DNA of 64,000 nt from Acinetobacter sp. NIPH 2100 (GTDB lineage: Bacteria > Pseudomonadota > Gammaproteobacteria > Pseudomonadales > Moraxellaceae), in assembly GCF_000369805.1 (NCBI RefSeq), contig NZ_KB850224.1, positions 3,452,460 to 3,516,459 of the forward strand, given 5' to 3'. Both the position numbers and the translations under genes were made by a program. Positions 36,222 to 46,644 of the stretch are shown here, one piece after another. The notes beneath the pieces were generated by a model that saw nothing but the letters and a program-made list of their open reading frames with translations, did no database searches and was not told where the DNA came from. Positions within the stretch are counted from its first letter, which is position 1; every line of letters begins with the position of its first letter.

Positions 36222-36279
36222 GCATCACCGGTCACAATTTCGAAAGGCTCAAAGAGTACTCGAAATTGTCCGATGATGC
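36222..36279 (-). promoter_or_regulatory. Long hairpin at the S10/spc junction
   Basis: Three nested helices pair across a 16-base loop: GCATCA/TGATGC, CGG/CCG and CAATTTCGA/TCGAAATTG, about 18 bp with only small bulges. It fills the 92-base gap between rpsQ and rplN; every other gap in the S10 and spc genes is 21 bases or less. Followed on the minus strand by GGTTTTGG, a poor U tract, so it is more likely a processing or regulatory structure than a strong terminator. Confidence 0.65.
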
Positions 36280-36294
36280 AACAAGAACGTCTAA

Positions 36295-36552
36295 TTACTC
36301 AGCAGCAGCTTCAACTACTTCCACTAAAGTCCAAGCTTTAGTTTTAGAAATTGGGCGGCTTTCTTTGATGGTTACCAAGTCGCCAGTTTTAGCAACATTG
36401 TTCTCATCATGAGCGTGTAATTTAGTTGAACGGCGGATTGATTTGCCATACAACGGGTGTTGAACGCGGCGTTCAATAAGCACAACAATAGACTTGTCCA
36501 TTTTGTCGCTTACGACTTTGCCAGTTAACGTGCGGACTGTTTTTTCACTCAT
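36295..36552 (-). CDS. rpsQ: 30S ribosomal protein S17
   Basis: 85 residues; OB-fold, conserved [31 protein letters not shown]. Overlaps rpmC by 4 bases; last gene of the S10 group. Confidence 0.98.
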   Translation of the reverse strand: MSEKTVRTLTGKVVSDKMDKSIVVLIERRVQHPLYGKSIRRSTKLHAHDENNVAKTGDLVTIKESRPISKTKAWTLVEVVEAAAE

Positions 36553-36746
36553 TGTCCGTTCCCCTGTTTTTCGGTAAGGAGTGTCTTAATACGAGCAATT
36601 GTCTTACGAGCAATTTGCACTTCATGCGATTTGCCTAATTGACCAGTTGCTTTCGCCATACGAAGACGGAATTGGTTAAGCTGTTGCTCATCAAGCAAAG
36701 CTTTCAACTCTTCTACCGACTTTTCACGTAGATCTTTAGTTTTCAT
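36549..36746 (-). CDS. rpmC: 50S ribosomal protein L29
   Basis: 65 residues, two antiparallel helices ([18 protein letters not shown] and the [13 protein letters not shown] end); near the tunnel exit. Its start overlaps the rplP stop. Confidence 0.97.
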   Translation of the reverse strand: MKTKDLREKSVEELKALLDEQQLNQFRLRMAKATGQLGKSHEVQIARKTIARIKTLLTEKQGNGQ

Positions 36747-37159
36747 TACATCACCGTCCGAGTCACGATAGTGGTTTTAAACGGAAGTTTAGCAGCAGCT
36801 AAAGCAAAAGCTTCGCGCGCCAACTCATCGCTAACACCTTCAATTTCGTACAGGATCTTACCTGGCTGGATCTGACACACCCAGTATTCCACGCTACCCT
36901 TACCTTTACCCATACGTACTTCTAATGGTTTTTCGGTAATTGGTTTGTCTGGGAATACGCGGATGAAGATTTTACCACCACGTTTGATACGACGGCTAAT
37001 GGTACGACGTGCAGCTTCAATCTGACGCGCAGTCATACGACCACGTTCAGTTGCTTTAATTGCAATCGAACCAAATGATACTGTACTACCACGATGCGCT
37101 AGACCAGTGTTACGGCCTTTGTGCACTTTACGGAATTTGGTACGTTTAGGTTGCAACAT
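36746..37159 (-). CDS. rplP: 50S ribosomal protein L16
   Basis: 137 residues; [19 protein letters not shown] start and [24 protein letters not shown] C-terminus. Binds near the A-site of the peptidyl transferase centre. Confidence 0.98.
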   Translation of the reverse strand: MLQPKRTKFRKVHKGRNTGLAHRGSTVSFGSIAIKATERGRMTARQIEAARRTISRRIKRGGKIFIRVFPDKPITEKPLEVRMGKGKGSVEYWVCQIQPGKILYEIEGVSDELAREAFALAAAKLPFKTTIVTRTVM

Positions 37160-37162
37160 GGA

Positions 37163-37915
37163 TTATTCTCCCTTGTCAGCAGCACGGTCACCGCGACGAC
37201 CACGACGCTCTTGACCTTCACCACGACCACGACCGCGTTTAGCTGGACGATCTTCAGCAGGAGCAGGGTTCATGACTTGTTTCATGCCACCTAAAATCTC
37301 ACCACGGAAAATCCAAACTTTAACACCAATCGTACCGTATGTTGTTTCTGCACGCATAGTAGCATAGTCGATGTCTGCACGAAGTGTATGCAAAGGTACA
37401 CGACCTTCACGATACCATTCAGTACGAGCAATCTCTGCACCACCTAAACGGCCAGAAACTTCAACTTTGATACCTTTAGCGCCAGCACGCATTGTGTTTT
37501 GAACCGCACGCTTCATAGCACGACGGAACATAACACGCTTTTCCAATTGAGAAGCAATTGCTTCAGCAACTAGACGTGCGTCCAAGTCAGGGCGATCAAT
37601 TTCATTGATGCTAACTTGAGCTGGAACACCCATAATAGTGGTGAGTTCGCGCTGTAATTTCTCGATGTCTTCGCCTTTCTTACCGATAACGATACCAGGA
37701 CGAGCAGTGCTAATAGTTACTTTAGCAGCGCCTGTAGGACGTTCGATAAGAATATTGCTGATCATCGCGCTCTTAAGTTTTTTAATTAAAAACTCACGAA
37801 CTTGAAGATCTTTAAGCAAGTATTCAGCGTATTGTTTCGGACTCGCATACCAGTTAGCGTTATGACGTTTCACAACACCTAGGCGGATACCGATTGGATG
37901 AACCTTCTGACCCAT
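37163..37915 (-). CDS. rpsC: 30S ribosomal protein S3
   Basis: 250 residues; type II KH domain (about 40-105, with [15 protein letters not shown]) lining the mRNA entry site. The C-terminus ends in a long Arg/Gly/Glu-rich tail (from about 218), longer than the core domain needs. Confidence 0.98.
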   Translation of the reverse strand: MGQKVHPIGIRLGVVKRHNANWYASPKQYAEYLLKDLQVREFLIKKLKSAMISNILIERPTGAAKVTISTARPGIVIGKKGEDIEKLQRELTTIMGVPAQVSINEIDRPDLDARLVAEAIASQLEKRVMFRRAMKRAVQNTMRAGAKGIKVEVSGRLGGAEIARTEWYREGRVPLHTLRADIDYATMRAETTYGTIGVKVWIFRGEILGGMKQVMNPAPAEDRPAKRGRGRGEGQERRGRRGDRAADKGE

Positions 37916-37916
37916 A

Positions 37917-38246
37917 TCAAACCCCTACCTTAACGGTGATGTGACAAGTACGCTTAGTAATACGATCTGCACGGCCTTTAGCACGTGGCATGATACGTTT
38001 AAGGCTAGTGCCTTCATCAACGTAAATCGTAGTTACTTTAAGGTCATCAACATCTAAGCTGTTGTTGTGTTCAGCATTTGCGATTGCAGATTCTAATGCT
38101 TTTTTAACGAGCACAGCTGCTTTCTTGTTACTGAAGTTTAAAATATCTATCGCACGCGCAATCGACTTACCACGGATCAAATCAGCAACTAAACGTGCTT
38201 TTTGTGCCGAGATAGCGGCACCGCGTAATTTAGCAGTTACTTCCAT
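37917..38246 (-). CDS. rplV: 50S ribosomal protein L22
   Basis: 109 residues from ATG 38246 ([16 protein letters not shown]); the adjacent ATG at 38249 is closer to the AGGTG site but gives a duplicated Met. Lines the exit tunnel at the constriction. Confidence 0.97.
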   Translation of the reverse strand: MEVTAKLRGAAISAQKARLVADLIRGKSIARAIDILNFSNKKAAVLVKKALESAIANAEHNNSLDVDDLKVTTIYVDEGTSLKRIMPRAKGRADRITKRTCHITVKVGV

Positions 38247-38257
38247 CATAGCACCTA

Positions 38258-38533
38258 TTAACGTTTAGACTTCTTATCAACACCGTGACCACGATAGGTA
38301 CGAGTTGGCGCGAATTCACCCAATTTATGACCAACCATGTGTTCAGTAACAATTACTGGAACGTGGTTACGGCCATTGTGAACAGAAATTGTTAAACCAA
38401 CAAAGTCTGGAAGGATCATTGAACGACGTGACCAAGTTTTGATCGGCTTACGGTTGTTAGCAGCTACAGCAGCTTCAACCTTAGCGAACAAATGCGCGTC
38501 GACGAATGGACCTTTTTTTAATGAACGAGGCAT
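38258..38533 (-). CDS. rpsS: 30S ribosomal protein S19
   Basis: 91 residues; [15 protein letters not shown] start, [16 protein letters not shown] near the C-terminus. Head of the small subunit, partner of S13. Confidence 0.98.
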
Positions 38534-38546
38534 TATTCAGATTCCC

Positions 38547-39371
38547 TTACTTGACGCGACGGTCGCGAATAATCATCTTAGTCGTACGCTTATTGGTACG
38601 TGTCTTGTACCCTTTAGCTTTTTGACCCCATGGACTTACAGGTTGAATACCTTTACTACGTCCTTCACCACCACCGTGTGGGTGGTCTACTGGGTTCATC
38701 GCCATACCACGAACGGTAGGACGAATACCACGCCAGCGCGCAGCACCAGCTTTACCCAATGAACGAAGGTTGCTTTCTTGGTTAGAAACTTCACCAATTA
38801 CAGCACGACATTCAACATGGACTTTACGCATTTCACCAGAACGTAAACGAACGATAGCGTAAGAACCATCACGACCCAACAACTGAACCGAAGTACCAGC
38901 AGAACGTGCTAATTGAGCACCTTTACCGATTTTAAGTTCAAGGTTATGAAGGGTAGAACCGATTGGCATGTTACGAAGTGGTAAACAGTTACCTGGACGA
39001 ATTGGAGCATCGTTACCAGATTGAACTTTATCACCAGCACGTAGGCCTTTAGGCGCAATGATGTAACGACGTTCACCGTCAGCATATTTCAATAAAGCAA
39101 TATGAGCTGTACGGTTAGGATCGTATTCGATACGCTCTACAGTCGCAGGAATACTATCTTTGTTACGTTTAAAGTCAACAATACGGTAGTTTTGCTTATG
39201 ACCACCACCCACGTGACGTGTAGTGATGTGACCATTGTTATTACGACCACCAGTACGTTTTTTAGCTTCTACCAACGGTGCATAAGGAGCGCCTTTGTGA
39301 AGATGGTCATGAACCACTTTCTCTACAAAGCGACGTCCTGGAGACGTTGGCTTACATTTTTGAATTGGCAT
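38547..39371 (-). CDS. rplB: 50S ribosomal protein L2
   Basis: 274 residues; conserved C-terminal [14 protein letters not shown] containing the histidine long linked to peptidyl transfer. Required for subunit joining. Confidence 0.98.
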   Translation of the reverse strand: MPIQKCKPTSPGRRFVEKVVHDHLHKGAPYAPLVEAKKRTGGRNNNGHITTRHVGGGHKQNYRIVDFKRNKDSIPATVERIEYDPNRTAHIALLKYADGERRYIIAPKGLRAGDKVQSGNDAPIRPGNCLPLRNMPIGSTLHNLELKIGKGAQLARSAGTSVQLLGRDGSYAIVRLRSGEMRKVHVECRAVIGEVSNQESNLRSLGKAGAARWRGIRPTVRGMAMNPVDHPHGGGEGRSKGIQPVSPWGQKAKGYKTRTNKRTTKMIIRDRRVK

Positions 39372-39382
39372 AATTCTCGTCC

Positions 39383-39703
39383 TTATTCCGCTGCGTTTTC
39401 AGCGGTATCGCCCAAGTCAGCCATTTCTACATCTTGGCCAGCTTTCAGGGTGACGTATGCTTTTTTCACATCAGAACGACGTCCTAATGTTTTACCAAAG
39501 CGTTTTGTTTTACCTTTAGTGATCGTTGTATTGATTTTTACAACTTCAACACCAAAGAGCTGCTCAACTGCTTTCTTGATTTCAAGTTTGTTTGCATTTA
39601 ATGCAACTTTGAACACTTGAACACCAGCAGTGTCACCTAAAACTTGTGCTTTTTCTGAGAATACTGGTCCTAATAGGACTTGATAGATACGTTCGTTGTT
39701 CAT
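39383..39703 (-). CDS. rplW: 50S ribosomal protein L23
   Basis: 106 residues; binding platform for trigger factor and SRP at the tunnel exit. Overlaps the rplD stop by 4 bases, indicating translational coupling. Confidence 0.98.
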   Translation of the reverse strand: MNNERIYQVLLGPVFSEKAQVLGDTAGVQVFKVALNANKLEIKKAVEQLFGVEVVKINTTITKGKTKRFGKTLGRRSDVKKAYVTLKAGQDVEMADLGDTAENAAE

Positions 39704-40302
39704 CCGAGTTCTACCTCAATTTTCTTAGCAGCAGCTACAGACATTACAACTTTATCAAATGCGATCAAGCTAACAGGATCAATAGCAGTAGCATCAACCA
39801 CATCAACGTGTGGAAGGTTGCGAGCTGCGAGATACAAGTTCTCATCTACAGCATCTGTAATGATCAATGCGCGAGTTGCATTCAAGTCTGTAAGTTTTGC
39901 AAGCAAGTCTTTAGTTTTTGGAGCTGCAACAGCAAACTCTTCAACTAATACAAGACGATCTTGGCGAACAAGTTCAGCTAAGATACATTGCATTGCACCG
40001 CGGTACATCTTACGGTTTACTTTTTGAGACCAATCTTGTGGGCGAGCAGCAAAAGTTTTACCACCACCAACCCAGATAGGGCTACGAATAGAACCCGCAC
40101 GAGCGCGACCAGTACCTTTTTGACGGAATGGCTTTTTACCACCGCCAGAAACATCTGCACGTGATTTGTGAGCACGAGTACCTTGACGACCACCAGCTAA
40201 GTAAGCTGTAACAACTTGGTGTACAAGAGCTTCGTTAAATTCACGTCCGAAAGCAACTTCAGACAATTCAACAGCAGAGCCGGAAACAGTTTTTAAATTC
40301 AC
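39700..40302 (-). CDS. rplD: 50S ribosomal protein L4
   Basis: 200 residues; tunnel-lining loop with [20 protein letters not shown] near 65-85. In E. coli L4 also represses the S10 operon by attenuation and translation block at the rpsJ leader. Confidence 0.98.
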   Translation of the reverse strand: MNLKTVSGSAVELSEVAFGREFNEALVHQVVTAYLAGGRQGTRAHKSRADVSGGGKKPFRQKGTGRARAGSIRSPIWVGGGKTFAARPQDWSQKVNRKMYRGAMQCILAELVRQDRLVLVEEFAVAAPKTKDLLAKLTDLNATRALIITDAVDENLYLAARNLPHVDVVDATAIDPVSLIAFDKVVMSVAAAKKIEVELG

Positions 40303-40313
40303 AGTATTTCCCC

Positions 40314-40952
40314 TCAGGCCTTGATGGTAGGACGTACAACAACGTCACCGCCAGTTGAACCAGGAATAGCACCCTTAACAACTAAAACAGAACGTTCAGC
40401 GTCAATAGATACAATTTCAAGACCTTGAACTGTTACGCGTTCGTCACCTAAGTGACCAGCCATTTTCTTGCCTTTGAACACGCGACCAGGAGTCTGGTTT
40501 TGACCTGTAGAACCTAATACACGGTGAGATACAGAGTTACCATGAGTAGCATCTTGCGTACGGAAATTCCAACGCTTAACACCACCTTGGAAACCTTTAC
40601 CTTTTGACTGACCAGTTACGTCAACAATTTGACCAACTGTGAACAGATCAACACCGATAGAAGCACCCACTTCACGGCCTTCAAGCTCAGCTTCAGTAAC
40701 ACGGAACTCTTTAACTAAACGACCAGCAGCAACACCAGCTTTCGCGAAGTGACCTTTCTGAGCGTTAGTTACGCGCGATTCGCGACGTTCACCAGTAGTT
40801 ACTTGAATTGCTTGATAACCATCAGTTTCAAGTGTTTTGATTTGCGTAATGCGGTTTGGATCGACTTCGATAACTGTAACAGGTACAGATACACCAGCAT
40901 CCGTAAAGACGCGAGTCATACCACATTTGCGACCGACTAAACCAATAGCCAT
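40314..40952 (-). CDS. rplC: 50S ribosomal protein L3
   Basis: 212 residues from ATG 40952 ([16 protein letters not shown]), which has GAGG 9 bases upstream; the ATG two codons earlier is only 3 bases from that site. The conserved loop [11 protein letters not shown]...THGNSVSHR reaches the peptidyl transferase centre. Confidence 0.97.
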   Translation of the reverse strand: MAIGLVGRKCGMTRVFTDAGVSVPVTVIEVDPNRITQIKTLETDGYQAIQVTTGERRESRVTNAQKGHFAKAGVAAGRLVKEFRVTEAELEGREVGASIGVDLFTVGQIVDVTGQSKGKGFQGGVKRWNFRTQDATHGNSVSHRVLGSTGQNQTPGRVFKGKKMAGHLGDERVTVQGLEIVSIDAERSVLVVKGAIPGSTGGDVVVRPTIKA

Positions 40953-41011
40953 GTGCATAAACCTCTAAAAAAGCGGCCTAATTAACTTATAAAGCTAATC
41001 AACCGAAAGCC

Positions 41012-41323
41012 TTAACCCAAAGCGATCTGAACATCAACACCAGCAGCAAGATCTAACTTCATCAATGCATCAACAGTTTTATCTGTTGGTTGAACGATGT
41101 CGATCAAACGCTTATAAGTGCGGATTTCGTACTGATCACGAGCGTCTTTGTTGACGTGTGGTGAAGTAAGAACGTTGAAGCGTTCGATGCGAGTAGGCAT
41201 CGGAATTGGACCACACACTTGTGCGCCAGTACGCTTAGCGGTTTCTACGATCTCTTGAGCAGATTGATCAATCAGACGATGATCAAAAGACTTCAAACGG
41301 ATACGAATTCTCTGGTTAGACAT
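41012..41323 (-). CDS. rpsJ: 30S ribosomal protein S10 (NusE)
   Basis: 103 residues from ATG 41323 ([19 protein letters not shown]), GGAG 9 bases upstream; a 12-residue upstream extension is not part of the family. Besides the ribosome, it acts in NusB-NusE antitermination. First gene of the cluster. Confidence 0.98.
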
Positions 41324-41488
41324 ACCAGTAAACTCCAAGCCAAATATATAAAGAATCACCCATGACGCACCTCACCATTGTGGTAAGTGTCAAGGGCAGT
41401 GAAAATCACTAAGGTCATGATCGATGCCACGACTGTAATGCGTTAACTACTTTCTTCGTAGTAAACGCCCTCCATTTGAGGGTCGCTC
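41324..41488 (-). promoter_or_regulatory. Structured 5' leader of the S10 operon
   Basis: About 160 bases of transcribed leader holding three hairpins: CCCTC/GAGGG (41468-41482), GTTnACTAC/GTAGTnAAC (41442-41466) and CTCACCA/TGGTAAG (41371-41387). The position is that of the L4-responsive leader in E. coli; whether the Acinetobacter leader is L4-regulated is inference. Confidence 0.5.
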
Positions 41489-41517
41489 ATTATAACGATT
41501 GTTTAAGTCTTATGCAA
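41489..41517 (-). promoter_or_regulatory. Sigma70 promoter of the ribosomal protein cluster
   Basis: Minus-strand TTGCAT (plus 41512-41517), exactly 17 bases, then TATAAT (plus 41489-41494). Near-consensus; by far the best promoter in the cluster's upstream region. Confidence 0.85.
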
Positions 41518-41550
41518 TTCTTCTTTTCATTTTTTAAGCAATCAATCCTG

Positions 41551-42279
41551 CTATGCACTCACGACATAATCGATTGCCTGATTCAGCAAGCGATTCCCCT
41601 GTTCAAATTTACTTTTCATTGTTCTTTTTAATTCAGATATCGGTTGTACATATTCACCATTAAAAACCGCCATATCCTCTTCATTCTCAATCAAGAGTGC
41701 CAAAGTCTGGGGGGTCATTTCTGGATGAAACTGAAATCCCAAAACGTTACGCCCAATCTGATACATTTGATTTCGACAGACCTTATTCTCAGCTAAGCGC
41801 ACCCCACCCTTTGGGATTTCAAAGGTCTCACTATGCCATTGCAAAATATTCAGTTGCTCTGGAATCTGAAAATAATCTTCAGGTACATGAGATGCGCGCC
41901 CAACATCCATCCAGCCGAGTTCTTGATGCGGATTTCGGCTCACAGCTGCCCCCAAGGCATTGGCAATTAACTGCCCACCTAAACACAACCCAATTGCAGG
42001 CTTTCCCGCAGCCAAATACCGCCGCAACCATCTTTTTTCGAGTTTTAACCAAGGATAATTTGCCTCATCATTCACACTCATGGTGCCCCCCATAATAATC
42101 AGGAGATCAACTTCATCTACCCGTGGTAGAGCTTCCAATTCAAGTGGTAAATCGACTGGCAAAGCAAAAAATTCGGTTGCTGTAATCTTGGCTTTATGTG
42201 CCTTTAGAAAGTCATAGCAACTGCCAAAACCCTCTCCAGTAATGTGCTGAAAATAATGCACTCTTAAATGCGACTTCAT
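41551..42279 (-). CDS. Class I glutamine amidotransferase-like protein
   Basis: 242 residues. The GATase triad is visible: nucleophile Cys in PAIGLCLGGQLIANALG (near 95-111), and His/Glu in NVLGFQFHPEMT near 185. It lacks a synthetase partner domain, so it resembles free-standing GMP synthase-type glutaminases whose true substrates are undefined. It lies divergent from the metC-like gene across 168 bases. Confidence 0.85.
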   Translation of the reverse strand: MKSHLRVHYFQHITGEGFGSCYDFLKAHKAKITATEFFALPVDLPLELEALPRVDEVDLLIIMGGTMSVNDEANYPWLKLEKRWLRRYLAAGKPAIGLCLGGQLIANALGAAVSRNPHQELGWMDVGRASHVPEDYFQIPEQLNILQWHSETFEIPKGGVRLAENKVCRNQMYQIGRNVLGFQFHPEMTPQTLALLIENEEDMAVFNGEYVQPISELKRTMKSKFEQGNRLLNQAIDYVVSA

Positions 42280-42447
42280 GCGCTAAAACCTATTTATCGT
42301 TAGAATGATAATTAGTCTTAGCAAAAATAAAGCCAGTTTTAAGCAATTACTTTAATCTGTACCGATTCTGTACAAAAGCAGCAAAGCACTAGCAGCTTTG
42401 TTAATTTTCTCTTAACCTAACTCATTATATTAATTTGATTTTGCACT

Positions 42448-43641
42448 ATGAAAACACACAATAAAGCACAAACCAATCTGATTCATGCACCACGACAAGC
42501 CCCTCAATATATTGAAACAGTTCAACCTCCCCTATTTCGTGCATCTACGATTATTTTTAAAAGCACAGCGCACCTTTTTGATCGTCATTGGACCGATGCT
42601 TATGATTATAGTTATGGTACACATGGCACGCCTACGACATTCACGCTAGGCGACAACATTGCCCAAATTGAAGGCGGACGTTATTGCTTGCTTGCGCCAA
42701 GCGGTTTATCTGCGATTAATCTCGTGAATAGTGCCATTTTAACTTCAGGTGATGAAGTCTGGGTCGCAGACAATATCTATGGACCCAATCTGGAGCATTT
42801 AAACAACTTGCAAGACCGTTATGGCATCACCGTTAAAATTTATAATCCAATTGATGCCAACAGCTTTCAACCAACCGAAAAAGCCAAATTGATTTGGCTC
42901 GAAGCAGCAGGTTCTGTCACCTTAGAATTCCCTGACCTTAAAAATCTGGTCAAAAAGGCACGACAAGCCAATGTACTGACTGCACTAGATAACACATGGG
43001 GTGCAGGGCTGGCCTTTAATGCTTTCGATTTCTCGGATGAGCATCTGGCAGTCGACATTACCGTACATGCACTGACCAAATATCCAAGTGGTGGTGGCGA
43101 TATCTTAATGGGTTCAGTGGTTACACGTGATCAACAGCTGCACCATAAGCTGTATCGTATGCACGCAATCCAAGGGATTTCTGTTTCAGGCGATGATACT
43201 GCACAAATTCAACGCAGTTTGGCACATATGTCACTGCGCTATGAACAACAAGCACAAAGTGCACTCACCCTGTTGAATTGGTTACAACAACAGTCACAAT
43301 TCAGCCAAGTACTTCATCCAAGCCTTGCAGATTCTGCAGGCCATTCATTCTGGTCAGAAACCTGCACCACAGGAAAAAGTGCAGGTTTAGTCAGCGTCAT
43401 TTTCAAACCTGAATATGATCTCGCAGCAATTCGAAAGTTCTGCGATAGCTTAACGCTGTTTAAACTCGGATTTAGTTGGGGTGGCCCAGTGAGCTTAGCG
43501 ATGCTCTATGATTTAAAACATATGCGAACTTTGGAAAATACACATTTACAACAAGGTTTATTGGTTCGCTTCTGTATAGGACTAGAACATCCAGAAGATT
43601 TAATTCAAGATATCCAAAACGCATTAAAACAGCTCGAATGA
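42448..43641 (+). CDS. metC: Cystathionine beta-lyase (Cys/Met metabolism PLP enzyme)
   Basis: 397 residues of the trans-sulfuration family; PLP Schiff-base lysine in VDITVHALTKYPSGGGDILMG (near 210), with the upstream LDNTWGAGLAF loop that binds the cofactor ring. The SYGTHGTPTTFTLGDNIAQIEGG start and overall pattern fit the MetC branch that converts cystathionine to homocysteine, more than MetB or gamma-lyases; the exact substrate is inference. 20 bases separate it from the HerA-like gene, so they may be co-transcribed. Confidence 0.85.
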   Translation: MKTHNKAQTNLIHAPRQAPQYIETVQPPLFRASTIIFKSTAHLFDRHWTDAYDYSYGTHGTPTTFTLGDNIAQIEGGRYCLLAPSGLSAINLVNSAILTSGDEVWVADNIYGPNLEHLNNLQDRYGITVKIYNPIDANSFQPTEKAKLIWLEAAGSVTLEFPDLKNLVKKARQANVLTALDNTWGAGLAFNAFDFSDEHLAVDITVHALTKYPSGGGDILMGSVVTRDQQLHHKLYRMHAIQGISVSGDDTAQIQRSLAHMSLRYEQQAQSALTLLNWLQQQSQFSQVLHPSLADSAGHSFWSETCTTGKSAGLVSVIFKPEYDLAAIRKFCDSLTLFKLGFSWGGPVSLAMLYDLKHMRTLENTHLQQGLLVRFCIGLEHPEDLIQDIQNALKQLE

Positions 43642-43661
43642 TATTGAACAACAGGTGAAGA

Positions 43662-45212
43662 ATGAGTACACCAATCGTTATTGCGAAAAAAACCACAGAT
43701 ACAACACAAGATATTGTTTTACATTCTAAATTTGCAAACCGACATGGTTTGATTGCTGGTGCAACCGGTACGGGTAAAACGGTTACCCTAAAGGTATTAG
43801 CCGAGAGCTTTTCTCGGCTTGGTGTGCCAGTATTCCTTGCAGATGCCAAAGGCGATGTCTCTAGTCTCGCCAAACCCGGTGCCAGCAACCCCAAATTTGA
43901 TGAACGCCTGAAAAGCTTGCAATTAGACGCGATCCCTTTTGCCGCTTCACCGGTTATTTTCTGGGATCTATTTGGTCAGCAAGGCCATCCCATTCGTACC
44001 ACAATCTCAGAAATCGGCCCTCTGTTACTGGCACAAATGCTGAATCTGAATGACACGCAAGAAGGTGTACTTTCAGCCGTGTTCCGTGTTGCAGATGACC
44101 AGGGTTTACTGCTGATCGATTTTAAAGATCTGAAAGCAATGCTGACCTATGTCAGTGAAAATGCGGCTGAACTAAAAGCTGAATATGGCAACCTTTCTCC
44201 AGCGAGTCTTGGAGCAATTCAACGTAATTTACTGGCTTTGGGCGATCAAGGCGGTGAGCAATTCTTTGGTGAGCCAAGCCTGAATATCCTCGATTTTATT
44301 CAGACCGACACCAATGGTCATGGCTATATCAACATCTTGGCTGCTGACAAGCTGATGAACACCCCGAAGCTTTATGCAACGTTCTTACTGTGGATGATGT
44401 CAGAACTGTTTGAACAGTTGCCTGAAGTAGGTGATATGGATAAACCGAAGTTAGTATTCTTCTTCGATGAGGCGCATTTACTGTTTGACAATGCCAGCCC
44501 TGCTTTACAACAAAAGATTGAACAAGTAGTACGCTTGATTCGATCTAAAGGTGTGGGAATTTACTTCATCACTCAAAATCCACTGGATTTGCCAGAAAGT
44601 GTATTAGGTCAACTCGGTAACCGTGTACAACATGCTTTGCGCGCCTTTACACCTAAAGATCAAAAGGCAGTTAAAACCGCAGCAGATACTTTCCGCGCCA
44701 ATCCAGACTTTAAAGTCGACCAAGCCATTACCGAACTTGCGGTCGGTGAAGCCTTGATCAGCTGTCTAGATGAACAAGGAACACCCCAAATCGTGGAACG
44801 TGGCTGGGTCATGCCTCCTTACTCCTCCTTTACCCCGATTACTCCCGAAGAACGCCAAGTGATTATTGGGCAAAGTATTGTGGCAGGTGTATACGATCAG
44901 GCCGTTGATCGTGACAGTGCCTATGAAATGCTGCAAAAGAAAGTACTACAACAATCTCAAGCGAAAGAAGCTGATCAGCTTGCAAAACAGCAAGATAAAG
45001 AACAGGAAGCACTGGCAAAACAGCAGGCCAAAGAGCAAGAACGTTTTGCTCGCGAACAGCAAAAAGCTGCAGAAAAGTCACAGCGTGATCGTGAGAAACT
45101 CACTCAAGATATCGTAGGTACTTTTGCCAAAAGTGCAGCGCGTAGTTTAGGTGGCTCTACTGGACAGAAAATTGTCCGTGGCTTACTGGGTTCATTATTC
45201 GGCAAAAAATAA
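43662..45212 (+). CDS. DUF853/HerA-like P-loop ATPase (YjgR family)
   Basis: 516 residues. Walker A GATGTGKT at 33-40, Walker [14 protein letters not shown] near 270 and a sensor-like [27 protein letters not shown] near 305. The C-terminal 75 residues are a highly charged Gln/Lys/Glu coiled coil ending [14 protein letters not shown]. Close to E. coli YjgR, a HerA-like putative helicase of unknown role. Followed by a clear terminator. Confidence 0.85.
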   Translation: MSTPIVIAKKTTDTTQDIVLHSKFANRHGLIAGATGTGKTVTLKVLAESFSRLGVPVFLADAKGDVSSLAKPGASNPKFDERLKSLQLDAIPFAASPVIFWDLFGQQGHPIRTTISEIGPLLLAQMLNLNDTQEGVLSAVFRVADDQGLLLIDFKDLKAMLTYVSENAAELKAEYGNLSPASLGAIQRNLLALGDQGGEQFFGEPSLNILDFIQTDTNGHGYINILAADKLMNTPKLYATFLLWMMSELFEQLPEVGDMDKPKLVFFFDEAHLLFDNASPALQQKIEQVVRLIRSKGVGIYFITQNPLDLPESVLGQLGNRVQHALRAFTPKDQKAVKTAADTFRANPDFKVDQAITELAVGEALISCLDEQGTPQIVERGWVMPPYSSFTPITPEERQVIIGQSIVAGVYDQAVDRDSAYEMLQKKVLQQSQAKEADQLAKQQDKEQEALAKQQAKEQERFAREQQKAAEKSQRDREKLTQDIVGTFAKSAARSLGGSTGQKIVRGLLGSLFGKK

Positions 45213-45229
45213 AACCATACTTACTTGTA

Positions 45230-45265
45230 AATTAAGGGATAATTTATTATCCCTTAATTTTTTTA
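45230..45265 (+). terminator. Terminator of the metC-DUF853 unit
   Basis: Perfect 13-bp stem AATTAAGGGATAA / TTATCCCTTAATT with a 4-base loop, then a T run. Confidence 0.92.
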
Positions 45266-45303
45266 TGGCTTTTATTTAAATATGCATTGCAAATACACCT
45301 TAT

Positions 45304-45326
45304 AAGATGTATTTTAAATACATCTT
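45304..45326 (+). promoter_or_regulatory. NsrR-type operator in front of hmp
   Basis: 23-nt palindrome AAGATGTATTT-T-AAATACATCTT, perfect in both 11-base arms, of the form of the known NsrR site (AAGATGyATTT-n-AAATrCATCTT). It ends 27 bases before the hmp start, and nsrR itself is the next gene. NO damages the NsrR cluster and releases hmp. Confidence 0.9.
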
Positions 45327-45353
45327 ATAAATGATAGCCAAGAGAGATCAAGC

Positions 45354-46565
45354 ATGACTCCACAGCAAATTGACCTAGTAAAAGCCACTGTTCCTGTATT
45401 ACGTGAAAATGGCGTTGCACTGACTGGATACTTTTATAACCGTATGTTGGGTAATCATCCGGAATTAAAAGAAACCTTTAACATGGGTCATCAACGTAGT
45501 GGTGCGCAGGCCCAAGCGCTAGCGGGCGCAGTTCTGGCTTATGCAGAAAATATCGAAGATCCTTCTGTGCTTTTACCTGTGGTTGAAATGATTGCGCATA
45601 AGCATGTCAGTTTAAATATTCAATCACCTGACTACGGCATTGTTGGTGAAAACCTCCTCCACTCGATTAGTGAAGTCCTGAACATTTCAATGGAAGACCC
45701 ATTGATTGGTGCATGGGCTGCCGCTTATGGTCAATTGGCGGACCTATTTATCAGCACTGAAAAAGCCATTTATGATCAACACCAACAAACTCAAGGGAGT
45801 TGGCTAGGTTGGCGTAATTTCAAAATTGCCAAGAAGGTTGTAGAAAGTGATGAGATTAGCTCGTTCTACCTTGCACCTGTAGATGGTGGCACATTGCCAA
45901 AATATGAAGCGGGTCAATATATTTCCGTCCGTGTGTTTGTACCCGAGTTGAATTTAAGACAACCTCGTCAATACACACTTTCGACCAGCCCACAGGCAGA
46001 TTATTTACGCATCTCAGTTAAACGTGAAGATGAAAAAGGCGAGCTCGCTGGTGGCTGGGTATCTAGTACTTTACACGGTTTAGCTGAAGGTTCAGAAATT
46101 GAAGTGTCTGCGCCAACAGGGAATTTCTATCTGATCAATAGCACTAAACGTAATGTATTTATTAGTGGCGGTGTTGGATTAACACCAATGATTGCCATGC
46201 TGAATCAGTTAGTGACTTTGGATATGCCACAACCCGTCAACTTTATTCATGCCTGCCGCAGTAGCCAAGTGCATGCCATGAAGCAACATATTCAAGACGT
46301 CAAAACTAAATATCCACGCTTAAGTACATTCACTGCTTATGAGTTTCCACATGCAGATGATGTTCTTGGTGAAGATTATGATGCAGCGGGCCGTCTTGAT
46401 TTAAGTCTTGTAGATACTGCGTTATTACCGAGCAATGCCGATTATTATTTATGTGGTCCAATGCCATTTATGGCAGAACAGCATAAAGCCTTAGTTGCTC
46501 GCGGTATTCCTGCTACAAATATTCACAGTGAAGCCTTTGGCACAGGTGGCGTTAAACTCAGCTAA
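45354..46565 (+). CDS. hmp: Flavohemoprotein Hmp, nitric oxide dioxygenase
   Basis: 403 residues. Globin domain (1-140) with Tyr28 in YFYNRML (distal B10 Tyr) and proximal heme ligand His84 in IAHKHVSL. FAD domain (about 150-260) with RQYTLS; NAD domain (260-403) with GGVGLTPMIAML and YLCGPMPFM. Converts NO with O2 and NAD(P)H to nitrate. Controlled by the upstream palindrome and the adjacent nsrR, a classic nitrosative-stress module. Confidence 0.96.
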   Translation: MTPQQIDLVKATVPVLRENGVALTGYFYNRMLGNHPELKETFNMGHQRSGAQAQALAGAVLAYAENIEDPSVLLPVVEMIAHKHVSLNIQSPDYGIVGENLLHSISEVLNISMEDPLIGAWAAAYGQLADLFISTEKAIYDQHQQTQGSWLGWRNFKIAKKVVESDEISSFYLAPVDGGTLPKYEAGQYISVRVFVPELNLRQPRQYTLSTSPQADYLRISVKREDEKGELAGGWVSSTLHGLAEGSEIEVSAPTGNFYLINSTKRNVFISGGVGLTPMIAMLNQLVTLDMPQPVNFIHACRSSQVHAMKQHIQDVKTKYPRLSTFTAYEFPHADDVLGEDYDAAGRLDLSLVDTALLPSNADYYLCGPMPFMAEQHKALVARGIPATNIHSEAFGTGGVKLS

Positions 46566-46585
46566 TCCATGCTACATTTTGCATA

Positions 46586-46613
46586 GGGCTAGTCTATGTT
46601 AGACTAGCCCTTT
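46586..46613 (+). terminator. Terminator-like hairpin between hmp and nsrR
   Basis: Perfect 11-bp stem GGGCTAGTCTA / TAGACTAGCCC with a TGT loop and a short TTTCTATTT tail. Probably limits readthrough from hmp into nsrR. Confidence 0.75.
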
Positions 46614-46644
46614 CTATTTCTTGCACTAGATTGAGTGAAACCAC

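Noticed and set aside
42300..42325. Fur-box-like sequence (AATGATAATTAG) in the GATase/metC divergent region
   Set aside because: Only a single half-site resembles the GATAAT consensus and neither gene is an iron gene.
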